The translations under genes and the position numbers were made by a program. The notes under the pieces were generated by a model that was not told the DNA's origin, ran no database searches, and worked only from the letters and a program-made list of their open reading frames with translations. Below, piece by piece: positions 10,501-28,900 of a DNA stretch of 64,000 bases. This stretch comes from Pristionchus mayeri (lineage: Eukaryota > Nematoda > Chromadorea > Rhabditida > Neodiplogasteridae). Where the stretch lies: NCBI GenBank assembly GCA_036245805.1, contig BTRK01000006.1, positions 38,568,901-38,632,900 of the forward strand. Direction: 5' to 3'. The first letter of the stretch is position 1. Every line of letters starts with the position of its first letter.

Positions 10501-13500
10501 GCCATTCAAGAGGCCAGAGAGCAAATTCCAGTGAGTATTTTTATTGTGCGTGAATACCGATGGATTTTAGCTGATTATGATGCTTTTATGAACAACCATG
10601 TTAGATAAACTTTTAACTTGATGACGTAGTTCATCCTCAGAAACCAGGCGCTTGCAGCAAAACGATGGGTGTCGTGGCGATCGTCAACATTCCCTCCACT
10701 CTCATGCCAACCTCCCAGAATCGAGAGGTACCCATTGCTATAATTATGATATTATTGCATGCTTCGTCGCGAACATTTTACTCCTTTATTCCTAAAAATC
10801 AGCGCAGATTTTTTGCGGAATTTTTACTGTGTTTTCAGTTTGTTATGCATCCCTAAATATGTCCTACAGTAATCATATCCTGTACAGAACTACGAAGTGC
10901 CACAGGAGGTGAAATTCATAGTGGACAAGATTTACAAGCTAGCGGAGGTCTACTTCACCTACGCCGATTCCAAGTTCAAGAGCGACAAGTTCTGGTTAGT
11001 TGATAAAAATAAACACATTTCTTTAAATGGTTTATCTATGGTTGTTATAACGAAGGTGTTCGCAGGTTGGAATTCGGGTACGATAAGGAGGGGCTGCACT
11101 ACGATCAGGCCGATATGAACATACCCGGAATAGAGGCGAAGATCCTCAATACCGTCGGATATCGAAAGCAATGCGGTGAGTAAATCAAACTGTGGCCATT
11201 AAGAGATGAGATGTCTCTTTGAGCTATCTCGTGTGCACTACCTTATCAAGCATTTTTGATACTAGGAAAGGCAATCGGCTGAGATTCTGGGCGAACAATA
11301 TTGTTTTTAGACGCGTGTGCACAGTTCAAGCTCGTCGCAGCGCAGCCCGATGTAAGTCTTTCATTTAATCAACTTGCGTAGTATCGTACACCTCATCTGA
11401 AAACATTCTGAATACCACAACAGAGTAATCGTTGCAGGAGATCTTCGATTCACTCGAGCCGGAGCCTTATTTCAGGTGCCAGGAAGTCGTAAGTTTTCAT
11501 AGCATTCTTGTGTATTTCGTGAACATACTTGAGTCCTGATGTTTCATTAACTGATTTCAGTTGGACTTCAAAGACGGCAACGCGCCGCGTGAGTTGTACT
11601 GTCGGAATTTCGAATGATCCTAATCTTTAGAAGTCTTCGGAGGAGGGCATTGATGCAGCTAGTGATTAGATGTGGGAAATTTTTTTGCAGAGAACATTTC
11701 TTTGCAGAGCTCATGTGTGTGAAGAAGACCGAAGCAGAACTGAGTGCGGAGGAAATCCCGTTAGTAATTACCAGCTTATTACCAGATTACCAGGGTTATT
11801 GAGGAATGCGTCTGCTTTCAATAGTTGTATCTATTTTTTGCAGAGAAGTGATCCAGAACCGATCGAATGCGACCTACTACGCTCCCCTCAAAGCAATGGG
11901 CAAGAATCAGACTGTAAGCATTTCTACACTTATTGATATTTCCATATTCTTAGGCGTGAGAATGTGTATTTAATCGGACTCTTTAAGGAGTCGAAGAATG
12001 CCGATGATGAGAAAGGATCAAACAGTAAAAGCAGGGCTGCTGTAGCTATGGACTGTAAGTGTGAACTTGTTGTTCATCGGTCTCTACCAGCACTTTTGGT
12101 GCAATCAACTGATTCAATCGGAATTCCTTTCAGTTGTCAAACTCATGGCTCAAGCCAACGAACACTCGCAATCGCCCGAAAGTAAGTGTGGTTTATTGTT
12201 TGAAGTGAAAAAGAGGAACGTAAATAATGAGAGCATTGTATGGTAAAGCGGCGAACGTCTCACTATATTTCTTCCGGCTCTCTCTAAGGAAAATTTGAAA
12301 AAAATCGGTAATATTGTTATAGATGATCGCACTGTTCGTCGAACTCGCGGTGCGCCTTCTCAGGCAGGTACGCTACTCAACTACACGCTTCTTCTATTGG
12401 GGTGTCCGGAAAGTTCGTATAATTTTTTGTTTTTATTTTTTATTCAATGCTTTACAATTCTCAGTGACCAATGTATCCCCCCTTCTTTCTCACTACCTCC
12501 CTCCAGCGATTGGGCAGGGTCTCGATTCCTCTCTTCCAGAATGCGGGTTTCTTCGAGACCGCCCAGTTCACGAAAGCCCTCACAACTTCATCTCGATTCT
12601 TGAACTTCTTTACTTTGCAGAAGTCAGAGAGAGAGCGGAAGCAGTGGTAGTCGCATGGGGAGAGATCCGGGGAATACGGTGGATGGGGAATCCTCTCGAT
12701 CTTCAGCTCGTCCATTTTCTTCTGGGTCATCTTCGCTCGATGTGGGCGAGCATTGTCCATCAGAAGAAGAATTTTGCCCTGGTTCAGGAGTCTGGGGGGG
12801 ACTCTGATCGCGACATCTTCCAGTTGTTCAGAGAAGAGGTCGGCATTGATGCTGGTGCCAGGGGCGAGGATCTCCCAGTAGATGGGACCGAGCACTGAGA
12901 AGAAGAAGCAGATGAGTTCCTTCTTTCCGTGCTCTTCCTTCTTCGGGACGGGCGTGGGCTTCTCATCTGCATCCACCCATTGCAGTCTCCTCACAGGGTT
13001 ATCGTACGTGATCCACTTCTCATCTGTAGCGATGATGGAATTGACCCATCGAAGATTGGATCTACGATGGAGTAATTCCCGACAGACTTGAACACGATTT
13101 TTCAGCTGTTCGGGGGAGAGGTTATGGGGAATCACTTGTGGGAGTTTCGGCTTCTTCCCAGATCGATGGAGGATATCGGACACCGTTGATCTGGGAGTAC
13201 CAGTATCCTTCTTCAACTCACGCACACTGGCCATTTGCTTGCGCTTCAGTGTGCGGAGAACGAGAGGCTGATCGAGGGAGGGAGGGCGTCCTGAGCGGGG
13301 TTGATCATCGAGACCAAACTCCCCTTTCTTGAAGCGGGAGAACCACTTATAGCAGAAGGGTATGGAGGGGGCGTCAGCTCCTTCCGACTGGGCCAGGGCA
13401 GAGTGGGCCTCCTTCAGGAATCGGCCAAGACGGTAGTAATGAAGTAAAACTGCTCGGAGGTAGAGATGGGAGTCCATCACAAGAATCAATGTAGCAACTA

Positions 13501-14820
13501 GGAGACTGATTAAATCCTCTCACTACTCAACGTCAGAATGATGCAATACATTGTTGACAAACAGATTGCGCAATCACTGCATTTGATCGCGAACTGACTT
13601 TTTTCCGAAGCATTATACGAACTTTCCGGACACCCCAATACAAAAATTCCTACGGACTCCGCCCTTATTCGCTAGATGATTATGCATAACAATGATCTTT
13701 CAGAGCTTCGAACGGAGAAGCCATCCACTTCTTCCGCCCGTCAATCCTCCAACAGTCGTCCCTCGCCAACCAGTGAGTACAATTCCACTTGGAAAAAACA
13801 TTATTCATGCGTTTGATTGAAATATAGTGCTTGAAAATATTCCCATATTAATGTTATCAATTGCAGAGAAACCTCAGCGGAGGAAGATGCAGTCGTCGTC
13901 GTCTTCAGAAGAGGAGAGCAGCGACGATGCCAGACCCTCTCCAGCCAAGAGAAAGACCACGGTCCGTTATCCTAAACAGTATCATCTTCGTGGAGATTCA
14001 AATAATCGATTTCAAAATTCGAGTACTTTTTGATATCTTAAATATGCGTATATTTTCAGAAGAATGGCAATGGCATGGTCCTCTGGAAGGATGTGAGTTT
14101 TTTAAAAATTAAATTAAATTAAATCTTTGTCTTTCTTGTATCTGCTCAGAGTAAATTCATGAACTTACATGGCTTGGCTATTCCAAAGCTCAGTGCTGTG
14201 TTGAGGACTCCATTGATCTGTCATAATAAACAAGTTGCGAATTTGCAGGAGGGCGAGACTGGGAGAAGGCGAAAAGAACCCGTCTCGAGCATGGACATTG
14301 CTGCTAAGAGTAGCGGGAGGAGCGAAACGAGAAGAAGAACGGTGAGAAGAGGATAAGAGAGTAGATCAATACGATTGAGCAGAAGATAAAACAAAAATCT
14401 TTTCGAAGAATCTGGCCAGAAAGGTTGGTGATGAGAAACTGCAGGTGCGAGAAGAATCCGATGAGGAGGAGGAGGAGCAGGCAGAAGATGCGAAGGCACT
14501 CCGGAGACAGGTAGCCCCCACTACGAGAGCAGTTTAATCATTCTTCTATGTTTTCGAAAATTTTGAGATCAAAAAAGTGATTTACTTGCAGTTCAATTGG
14601 ATCCTGCGAGATCTGGGGAGGAAGCTGAAGAGAGCGAGGAATGATGAGGACAAGCTAACGGTATAGAAATGCACTCATGACGATTCAAAGTTTAATAAAA
14701 ACGTGGAATAGAAATTGCGCTTAATTTATCATTTAGATAGTCAAAGCTCTCATCAAATTGGAGCAAGCGGAGGATTCGTACGAGTACCTTGCGAAGTATC
14801 TCAAGACAATCCCGAAATAA
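7513..14820 (+). CDS. morc-1: MORC-family GHKL ATPase, many exons
   Basis: Exon 1 (7513-7558) encodes MSDDDDVQIITLYSE. GHKL motifs follow in order: N-box AELIDNAVDSNA (7926-8014), VTDDGCGMN near 8200, and HSNKRGDNECIGQFGNGLK (to about 8410) leading into SGAMRLGETLL (8508-8620). Later exons give GTSVLVTDLKRMENGQ, YLQDLYLDPKVVIFINDLK and VVAIVNIPSTLMPTSQNRE, matching the MORC transducer/S5 region. Cysteines near 11170-11730 (QCDACAQF, FRCQEV, SCVKK) are spaced like a degenerate CW zinc finger. The C-terminus (from about 13700) is low-complexity, Ser- and charge-rich, ending in a probable coiled coil and stopping at 14820. MORC proteins act in the nucleus in chromatin compaction and small-RNA silencing. 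A mariner occupies 12397-13638 in an intron. The junction near 8235-8275 needs a very short intron or hides an indel. Confidence 0.8.
12397..13638 (-). mobile_element. Mariner-type transposon, copy 1, potentially autonomous
   Basis: The 1242-bp element is bounded by inverted repeats of about 27 bp beginning TTGGGGTGTCCGGAAAGTTC and flanked by TA on both sides (12395-12396, 13639-13640), as expected for Tc1/mariner. It sits in an intron of the MORC gene in antisense orientation. Three other copies lie at 22739, 47332 and 61851. This is the only one whose transposase frame is unbroken, and both terminal repeats look intact. Confidence 0.93.
12461..13477 (-). CDS. Mariner transposase, 338 aa, intact frame
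   Basis: This single uninterrupted frame starts at the ATG of MDSHLYLRAV (an in-frame upstream TTG adds four codons but is not a likely start). The N-terminal half holds two helix-turn-helix regions (about 12-60, and 85-108 with the motif TPRSTVSDIL) for binding the terminal repeats. IPHNLSPEQ is the linker equivalent to the mariner WVPHEL motif. The catalytic triad is D152 (TDEKW), D241 (MDNARPH) and D276 (YSPDLSPCDYH), with 34 residues between the last two: the mariner DD34D signature. Length matches the family (about 340-350). Compared with the other copies it has a few private substitutions (for example RFLKEAH instead of RSVKEAH). Activity is not proven by an open frame. Confidence 0.9.
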   Translation of the reverse strand: MDSHLYLRAVLLHYYRLGRFLKEAHSALAQSEGADAPSIPFCYKWFSRFKKGEFGLDDQPRSGRPPSLDQPLVLRTLKRKQMASVRELKKDTGTPRSTVSDILHRSGKKPKLPQVIPHNLSPEQLKNRVQVCRELLHRRSNLRWVNSIIATDEKWITYDNPVRRLQWVDADEKPTPVPKKEEHGKKELICFFFSVLGPIYWEILAPGTSINADLFSEQLEDVAIRVPPRLLNQGKILLLMDNARPHRAKMTQKKMDELKIERIPHPPYSPDLSPCDYHCFRSLSDFCKVKKFKNRDEVVRAFVNWAVSKKPAFWKRGIETLPNRWREVVRKKGGYIGH

Positions 14821-15557
14821 GCGATCCTCTCATAACCCCCATCTCATTCGCTCTTTTGTTCGAATTTACATTTTGCGATAATTGTATCGTGTGCGTTCTC
14901 AAGTATTGAAATCTAGTAGGCGTAATTAGGTATTTTGTCTATTCTCGAATCTCATCTCGTTTTCGTTCTAATTGGAGCTTCGCAATGGTTGTGTATTCGT
15001 GCTTTCTTCAGTACCCTTACCTCAATAATCGCCAATCTCTCTGCTCGAAAGGCTTCTATCTCAAAATTATTTACTATCTACCCTGAATCTTCCCATCACT
15101 TGCCATTATTTAACATTTTAGAGAGAATGCCAATATTATGTACAAAAGTTCAAAATTTGACTCTTCATCCATCCAAGGTTTTTTTCTATGTAGATTGCAT
15201 TTCAAAGTTTTTTTGCATTGTATTATTCGATGCTACTTTTTACTATGACGTGCTTATTCAAATCAGTCACAATGTACTGATAATCTTTATCCATCCAATT
15301 ATTTAAGTAAAAATGTTATTAATAAATAATTATTCAAAAATACACGCAACTTGAGAATAATCTGGCATACCTTGCGTGTTCCAACTAGGTAGACAAGAAA
15401 GCAGGAAAACCGTGAAATTGAGATCAGCTAATTTGGCTACTCGGATAGTCTTGAATTAGGCACATATCAACTCTAATTATGCTTTGCCAGCATTTTTGTA
15501 CTACATCAGAGCGAAAGAGGCGAAAGTGAGGAGAGGGGTGCAAAGTACAGGAATCTC
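14821..15557. other. Convergent 3' intergenic region
   Basis: The MORC gene ends at 14820 and the kinase gene ends at 15558 on the other strand, so this A/T-rich stretch holds both 3' UTRs. No other gene is seen. Confidence 0.6.
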
Positions 15558-21934
<6,377 letters not shown>

Positions 21935-22738
21935 TGAAGAGAGGACCAGTTTAGGAGCAATCTGAAGGGATTGACAATTGTCGCGATTCCAATATCAAGC
22001 ACAATGGAAGCGAAATTCAATACGAAACATTCGTTGAAATGTAGCGTCTACGTCATAGCTATGTTCAGACGGAGACAGAGGAAGAGTGTAGTTATGAAGT
22101 GCTTTCAGTGTGCTTAGGGGGGTTGCTTCTGTCTGCGCAAACTGATAAGAATATCGAGGTGATAAGGAGACGACGTTCGTGGGAGGGGAACCTTTCCCTT
22201 TTTTGGCGCCATTGCAGACACACTACATGGGAATGCGAAAAGTCCGAAATAGAAGCCGTTATGATGGCGGAGGTATTCGAGTAAAGGTGACGGAGAACGG
22301 ATTTGCTAATTTGGAACTTAGATTAATCGCTTCCGGAAAACATCTAATGGTTGAAATATGAGCGGAATGAATGAAGCTATCAATTGACGTCGGGAATGAA
22401 TGAGAATTGATTGAGAGAATAACGATGTCTGAATGACTGAGAGGTGGCCCGTGCATTCTCTCTCTCTCTCAGCTTACACACTCAGTGAACACGAAAGCCC
22501 TTTTCGCCTCTCGTTTTGACCTTCTCTCACAGCTTTCAATGACGTCCCCTCTCAGCTCTTTCTCTTTGAATCACCAGACGACCGCCGTTTCTATGTGCGT
22601 CAGGCAAGGGGGCCATCAAATTGAGAAACGATGAGACGGTCCACCGTCTGGCTAGCTCTTCCTAGCATAGGACATCTGATGATTGAAATATACGGGAAAT
22701 GAATGTGGCTATCAAATTATGTTTGATCGCTTGAATTA
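21935..22738. other. Upstream region of the kinase gene
   Basis: No gene seen. A short CT microsatellite lies near 22455-22470. The kinase promoter and any untranslated first exon should be here. Confidence 0.4.
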
Positions 22739-23981
22739 TTGGGGTGTCCGGAAAGTTCGTATAATGCTTCGGAAAAAAGTCAGTTCGCGATCAAATGCAG
22801 TGATTGCGCAATCTGTTTGTCAACAATGTATTGCATGATTCTGACGTTGAGTAGTGAGAGGATTTAATCAGTCTCCTAGTTGCTACATTGATTCTTGTGA
22901 TGGACTCCCATCTCTACCTCCGAGCAGTTTTACTTCATTACTACCGTCTTGGCCGATCCGTGAAGGAGGCCCACTCTGCCCTGGCCCAGTCGGAAGGAGC
23001 TGACGCCCCCTCCATACCCTTCTGCTATAAGTGGTTCTCCCGCTTCAAGAAAGGGGAGTTTGGTCTCGACGATCAACCCCGCTCAGGACGCCCTCCCTCC
23101 CTCGATCAGCCTCTCGTTCTCCGCACACTGAAGCGCAAGCCCATGGCCAGTGTGCGTGAGTTGAAGAAGGATACTGGTACTCCCAGATCAACGGTGTCCG
23201 ATATCCTCCATCGATCTGGGAAGAAGCCGAAACTCCCACAAGTGATTCCCCATGACCTCTCCCCCGAACAGCTGCAAAATCGTGTTCAAGTCTGTCGGGA
23301 ATTACTCCATCGTAGATCCAATCTTCGATGGGTCAATTCCATCATCGCTACAGATGAGAAGTGGATCACGTACGATAACCCTGTGAGGAGACTGCAATGG
23401 GTGGATGCAGATGAGAGGCCCACGCCCGTCCCGAAGAAGGAAGAGCACGGAAAGAAGGAACTCCTCTGCTTCTTCTTCTCAGTGCTCGGTCCCATCTACT
23501 GGGAGATCCTCGCCCCTGGCACCAGCATCAATGCCGACCTCTTCTCTGAACAACTGGAAGATGTCGCGATCAGAGTCCCTCCCAGACTCCTGAACCAGGG
23601 CAAAATTCTTCTTCTGATGGACAATGCTCGCCCACATCGAGCGAAGATGACCCAGAAGAAAATGGACGAGCTGAAGATCGAGAGGATTCCCCATCCACCG
23701 TATTCCCCCGGATCTCTCCCCATGCGACTACCACTGCTTCCGCTCTCTCTCTGACTTCTGCAAAGGAAAGAAGTTCAAGAATCGAGATGAAGTTGTGAGG
23801 GCTTTCGTGAACTGGGCGGTCTCGAAGAAACCCGCATTCTGGAAGAGAGGAATCGAGACCCTGCCCAATCGCTGGAGGGAGGTAGTGAGATAGAAGGGGG
23901 CATACATTGGTCACTGAGAATTGTAAAGCATTGAATAAAAAATAAAAACAAAAAATTATACGAACTTTCCGGACACCCCAA
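22739..23981 (+). mobile_element. Mariner-type transposon, copy 2
   Basis: Same TTGGGGTGTCCGG ends as the copy at 12397, flanked by TA at 22737-22738 and 23982-23983. Length is 1243 bp, plus orientation. The transposase frame is broken. Confidence 0.93.
22900..23917 (+). pseudogene. Mariner transposase copy 2, frameshifted
   Basis: The frame is collinear with the intact 338-aa copy from MDSHLYLRAV to HPPYSP. An extra C in a C-run near 23705-23710 then shifts it, giving GSLPMRLP in place of the segment with the third catalytic Asp and stopping at 23754. Further on, an arginine codon has become TAG (near 23891). The first two catalytic Asp residues remain, but the third and the C-terminus are lost. 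Inactive on sequence grounds. Confidence 0.9.
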
Positions 23982-23983
23982 TA

Positions 23984-25959
23984 GAAAATCCCTTCCGAAT
24001 TAGAAAACAGCAGGAAGGTGGGGGGGGGGGGGGGGGGGTTATAGTGGGGTCATTGCGCCCCCCCCCCCTTCGCCCCCTTTCCAACGTCTCTTTCTCCAAA
24101 CAGATGTTGAGATTGACGTAAGAGGAAGAAGGGAACGCGACGGAATGAATAAGAGGACGAGAAGGGATTTGGGCCCAGATGAGCAAAAAGAGAGAGTATC
24201 ATGCATACAAGCGGCCAGGAGGAGGAGCGGGAGTGGATTCCTACAGAAGGGAGAACGCTCGAGGAGTGGTGGTATCCTAAGCATCAGTGCTTGATGACGT
24301 ATGGATGTTGGAGTGAGGTAAGCGGAGGGTAGCAGCCCTCCGCCCTATTCATGGGGGATGACGTAGGCAGCTCCCGTCGCTTTTTCTACCACCAACACGC
24401 CTAACAACCTTACCGCCGCGCGTTATTTACCGTCGTGAGATGATGCATTGCTGCAGGCGGATATCGCGAGAATTTGCCTGCTCGGCTCTGAAAACAGAGC
24501 AAGAGTTCCGTGGACCGGGCGTGGATTCCTCGTCTCTCAATATCTCTCACTCTCTCGTCTTTCTCTGACCCGCCTGCCCACTCTGTCGTCTCTCGTCGCA
24601 TACCTCTCTCTCTCCCTCCAACCCGCTACTCACAACTGTCTCACAGACGTCATCAGGAGGAGGGGAATCTAGAGAGAGAGAAAGAGCCTTTCGGCAAGGA
24701 GTTGGAGGAGGGAAGGAAGGGACGAGAACGGAAGAGAGGGACAAAGAACCTCACGGGAAGCATAACATGATTGACGGGAACGATCTCCTACTCGTGGGAG
24801 AGGAAAGGATAGGCAAACGGAAGACGATGGTGATTAGGGAGGAGGGAGGAAGAGGAGGAGGCGGTGGACGTCAGTCGGGGACAAGCCGTCTTTCACGTGA
24901 ACCATAGAAAAAAATGCACGAAAAAGGGTCTAATTCGCTCTGGGTCTGCCTGAAAGAGTCCATTTCGAGTGGCATTCTCGTTTTTTTTCTCCCACTCGCC
25001 TCACATCTTCTTCTGATATGCGCACCTACGTTGAGGGGAAGTGGGCGGAGGAAGTACGTGAAAGGAGTCGGTAGCAGGCACGGGCCAGGGGAAGGCGATA
25101 CTGGAGAGTATGGCGGAAACAACCGAATCTCGTCAGATGACGTATACGTAGTCGGTACAGTTCCCGGAACCACTTAGAGTGGGCACGATCAAATAAACAA
25201 GGAGGCGCCGCCTTCCGGAATAACACTGGGGGCAATTGTAAAATGTGCTGACGTGAGCAGCAGCGAGGGCGGTTTTTCTGCGCCGTCTTTGTGCTCTGAA
25301 ACCCGAGCATCTGCTCTCCCGCTCGCGAATCCTTTTTGCGATGATTCGGTGATTGATGACCCCTCCAGCAAGAATCCAGGTCAACACACTCGCAACACAG
25401 CAGATATTTCTGGACCCGCTATTTTCGTCGATGTTTCTTGCAGGGGCAAAGTGTTAATTCGAGGTAAATCCCATCGGCGAACGGATGACGTGCAGAAGTT
25501 ACTCACTCGCCCCGTCGTCACTTGTTTGTCCAGCGCCCCTCTCGAAGAACACGTCGGCTATCAGAAGTGTTATTCAGTTTATCGACGAGAGATGATTGGG
25601 GGAAATGCATATGTGATGATAACGACGGTGGAAGCAAAAAAATAAGCAGCAAATGGCAAAATATTCCGATTCATATGAGGAGTACCCGATGTTTGAGAGA
25701 TTGAATTCTGTTGCTAAAGCATGCTCTTTGGGAGATTCTAGTGACGAAAGAGAAAGGGAACGCCTACTTGAAGATAGAACGTCATTCCGGGACGGGGTAT
25801 GACACGGATACATGGAGGACGGCTAGTAAACAAAAGTACGACGAAATACCGGCTTCAGATTTGGAAGATTCGGATGACTGGTCATGGGTCGAGGTTGGGA
25901 TGGTGAGGATCGAGGCAAGGGAGAGGACTGGGTTGGGGACAGAGATCAAAGTTCAAAGA
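23984..25959. other. Intergenic region with G- and C-homopolymers
   Basis: No supported gene. A run of about 18 G near 24018-24038 is followed by a run of about 11 C near 24058-24070. Purine- or pyrimidine-biased stretches (CTCTCT, GAGGAG) continue to about 25000. Open frames on both strands overlap each other and lack splice or domain support. Confidence 0.45.
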
Positions 25960-28900
25960 TCAGACGTGCGTCGACGTCCGACTGATGGGACGGACGACGC
26001 CGTCGATGGTGGCGAAGGAGTAAGTGGATGCCTTCGGAGTGTCCACCTCAGGCAACGTCTCCAGAGGTGAACCATCAACACCCATTGGTGCTCCAGGCAT
26101 CGGCATCGGCTGAAATTTCATATTGATTGATAATTCAGAAAAAAATAGAATAATATTAGGTTGGAACAAAAGTTTTGCACGATTTCGACCATGAAGTTTG
26201 AACTTGCTTAAAAGGCTTCACTTTAATCGGGCCGATCTAACCGGATAGCATATATTTATGGACTATTTGTAAAATATATCCGCTACTTCGAATCGAATCC
26301 TGCTCTGAGGGTTTGCGAAAAAATCAAGTTTCGTTAAGTATGAAATTTTTGAGTTACATGGACATATTCTAACAGAAAAAATCATTGTATAATCTCACAT
26401 TGTGGAGTGAAAAGCCCGTTGGTAGTTCTTTCTAAAGCTATGTAGGATCAAGTGGTTGCTTCAATTTACCAAGGATTGTAGACCATTAAATTCGCGAAGT
26501 AACGTTACTTAATGGATCGCTGTTATTGCCTCGACAATTAATCATGATGGCTTGATCTTAAGAGCTTTTACATACACTACCTTGGGGGTTTATAACATAA
26601 AGAAATGCTGGAGCATACCCTTTTCCGCTTCTTGAAAAATTATATTTTCTGGAATTTTGAATTATGATCATCACAGCCAAAATTTTAAAATTCGGTGTAC
26701 ATTGTTCGAGTCGATCTCCTCAAAAGGAAGCTATCCCCTGACTCGACCAAGCCAATAAGTGATAGAGTAAGAGGTGCTTGTTCAGTTAACCATATAAAGT
26801 CTAAGCTTCCTTTTATGCTGGAAACATGACATTCATGGAAACATCAATTTCGACACTCTAATATCAGTATCTGAGTATGCAATATTGCATTTTTTAATAG
26901 AAGCAATGTATGTCCACACGAAAATAATTGTGAGCTTGACATGGAAGGTACTTAAAGTTTAAATGCATTTGAGATCGATAGACATACGGCTACGGTTATG
27001 CGTTAAAGTCAACTAATTCAGACCAAGCCCATTTTGACGCGAGATCAAAAATGACCTAAGTTTCTGGAATACCATTTGTGGTGATCCCCATTTTCACACT
27101 ACTTTATGATGCCTGTTCATCATACTTTCCAAATATACCCTGATATGTGTATTATCATCGATGTACAGAGAGAGCAGACCCAAAAATTAAGCAGTTCAGT
27201 TCTCAAATGTAGCAACTTTGACTTTAAAATGGCGCCAAGATATCAAATGGTATGGGTAATACTAATGTGTGATAGAAAGAGTATTCAAGCCCTCAACGAA
27301 TACATGAAACAATATTAAATAATTTTGAAAATAAAGGACAGAGTATGGTGGAAACGAAAATTTGAAAATCGTGCAAAACTTTTGTTCCAACCTGACACCA
27401 CAAAAGATATTTGCCGCCAGCAGGGGTCGAACCTGCGACCTTGGGCTTATTAGACCCACGCTCTAACCGACTGAACTATGGCGGCTGATAAACATCGGTT
27501 CCCAAGTCATCGTGGTGTAAATTAACGGCAATTTTCAGAAATATCGGATGTCTTTGTTCTTTGATAGCGCCATTAAAATTCCAATATAAAGTGTTTTTCA
27601 GAAAGAGAAAGTTAATAATTCGCTTATGAGTCTGGGAGAAATAATGAACTTCAGGTAGAAAGGTCAGTTCTAAACGCCCGCTATAGTCATCGCAACAACA
27701 AGTAGACGGTACTAATGCTCACCTTCTCCGTGCTGAATATCTCCTGGTGGGTGTTGGGCGAGCTTCCACCCGAGATGAATGATCCGTACGAGTGGTGGTC
27801 GTAGCGGTAGTCAGAGATCATCGAGTTGTCCAGGTACTTCGGATACAATCCTGAAATTCACTGTTAGCAGTGTAGATGGAAAGTGTAGTGCAGTGCAGTG
27901 TAGATTCACTGTTAGCAGTGTAGGCGTTTACCGAATATACCGAGTCTACATTCTCTATCGGTATAAATCACATAGTTAGAAAACTAAAACTTTTCACAAA
28001 GGAATATTTCAAATCGACAAGAAGATTCCTAATAATGAAAAATAATGATATTTCATCACAAAAAGTACTCTACGATTCTACTAAAGAATTTTCACCTGCA
28101 ACTGCTGCTCCGGCGAAGTCCAGATCCGGATTGTTCTGGGGCACCGAGATGTAGTCCTGAACCAAGAGATCTCTCATCACTCTACCATCTTAGCAGTACC
28201 TTCGAAGTGATTATGTTGGGGTTGTCGATGGGGCTTCCATACATGTCTGGGTAGTAGTTCCCATCCAGCGCCTCGCACTTCACCGTCACGTCCGACTCAG
28301 CATCTAAACGATTTTTTTAAAGTCCTGTAATCTTCCGATGATTGAGAAAGGTGGTTCTAGCAAGCTACCAGTCTTCAATAGAAAACCGGCCGATAACGAG
28401 AGCTACTGCGCGTCCCGATTGCTAGTAGTGAAGCTTCTCAAAAGATGCTAACCAGAGAACTGGGTGCCCTTCCTCTTCGAGTACGATCTCTTCTTGCAGG
28501 CGATGCAGCAGCAGAGGAGAAGGAGGCAGAAGAGAAGACAGGCGATGATCGGAAGGAGATAGTGGAGATCAGCCGCCACTGAAGACAAATTTTCATTATT
28601 TTTTTATTATAAAATCATCAATTTTTTGGAATTTTTGTGTTATAAAATAAATGAATTTCGAAAAACTGATCATCAATGTCAACATTTTGATCGTCGATCA
28701 ACTCACTGAGCGAATCGACGATGCTCTTCTTCCTCAGTATCACAGTGTCGAAATCCGATCCGAGTCCATTGTTGGCGGAGCAGTTGTACTGCCCGAAGTC
28801 GTCCTCGTTGAGGTCGGTGATGATTAGACGAGAGTCGACTCCATACAGTCGCGGCACTTGGTGCACCTATAAAAAATATTTTCATTAACTTTACCAGCAT

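Noticed and set aside
12323..12898. 191-aa plus-strand open frame across the mariner, and similar frames at 47406 and 61918
   Set aside because: They are antisense shadows of the transposase gene, repeated wherever a mariner copy occurs, and have no domain or start context.
22888..22899. Upstream start MILV for the mariner transposase
   Set aside because: It begins with TTG. The first ATG (MDSHLYL) is the normal eukaryotic start and gives the usual mariner length.
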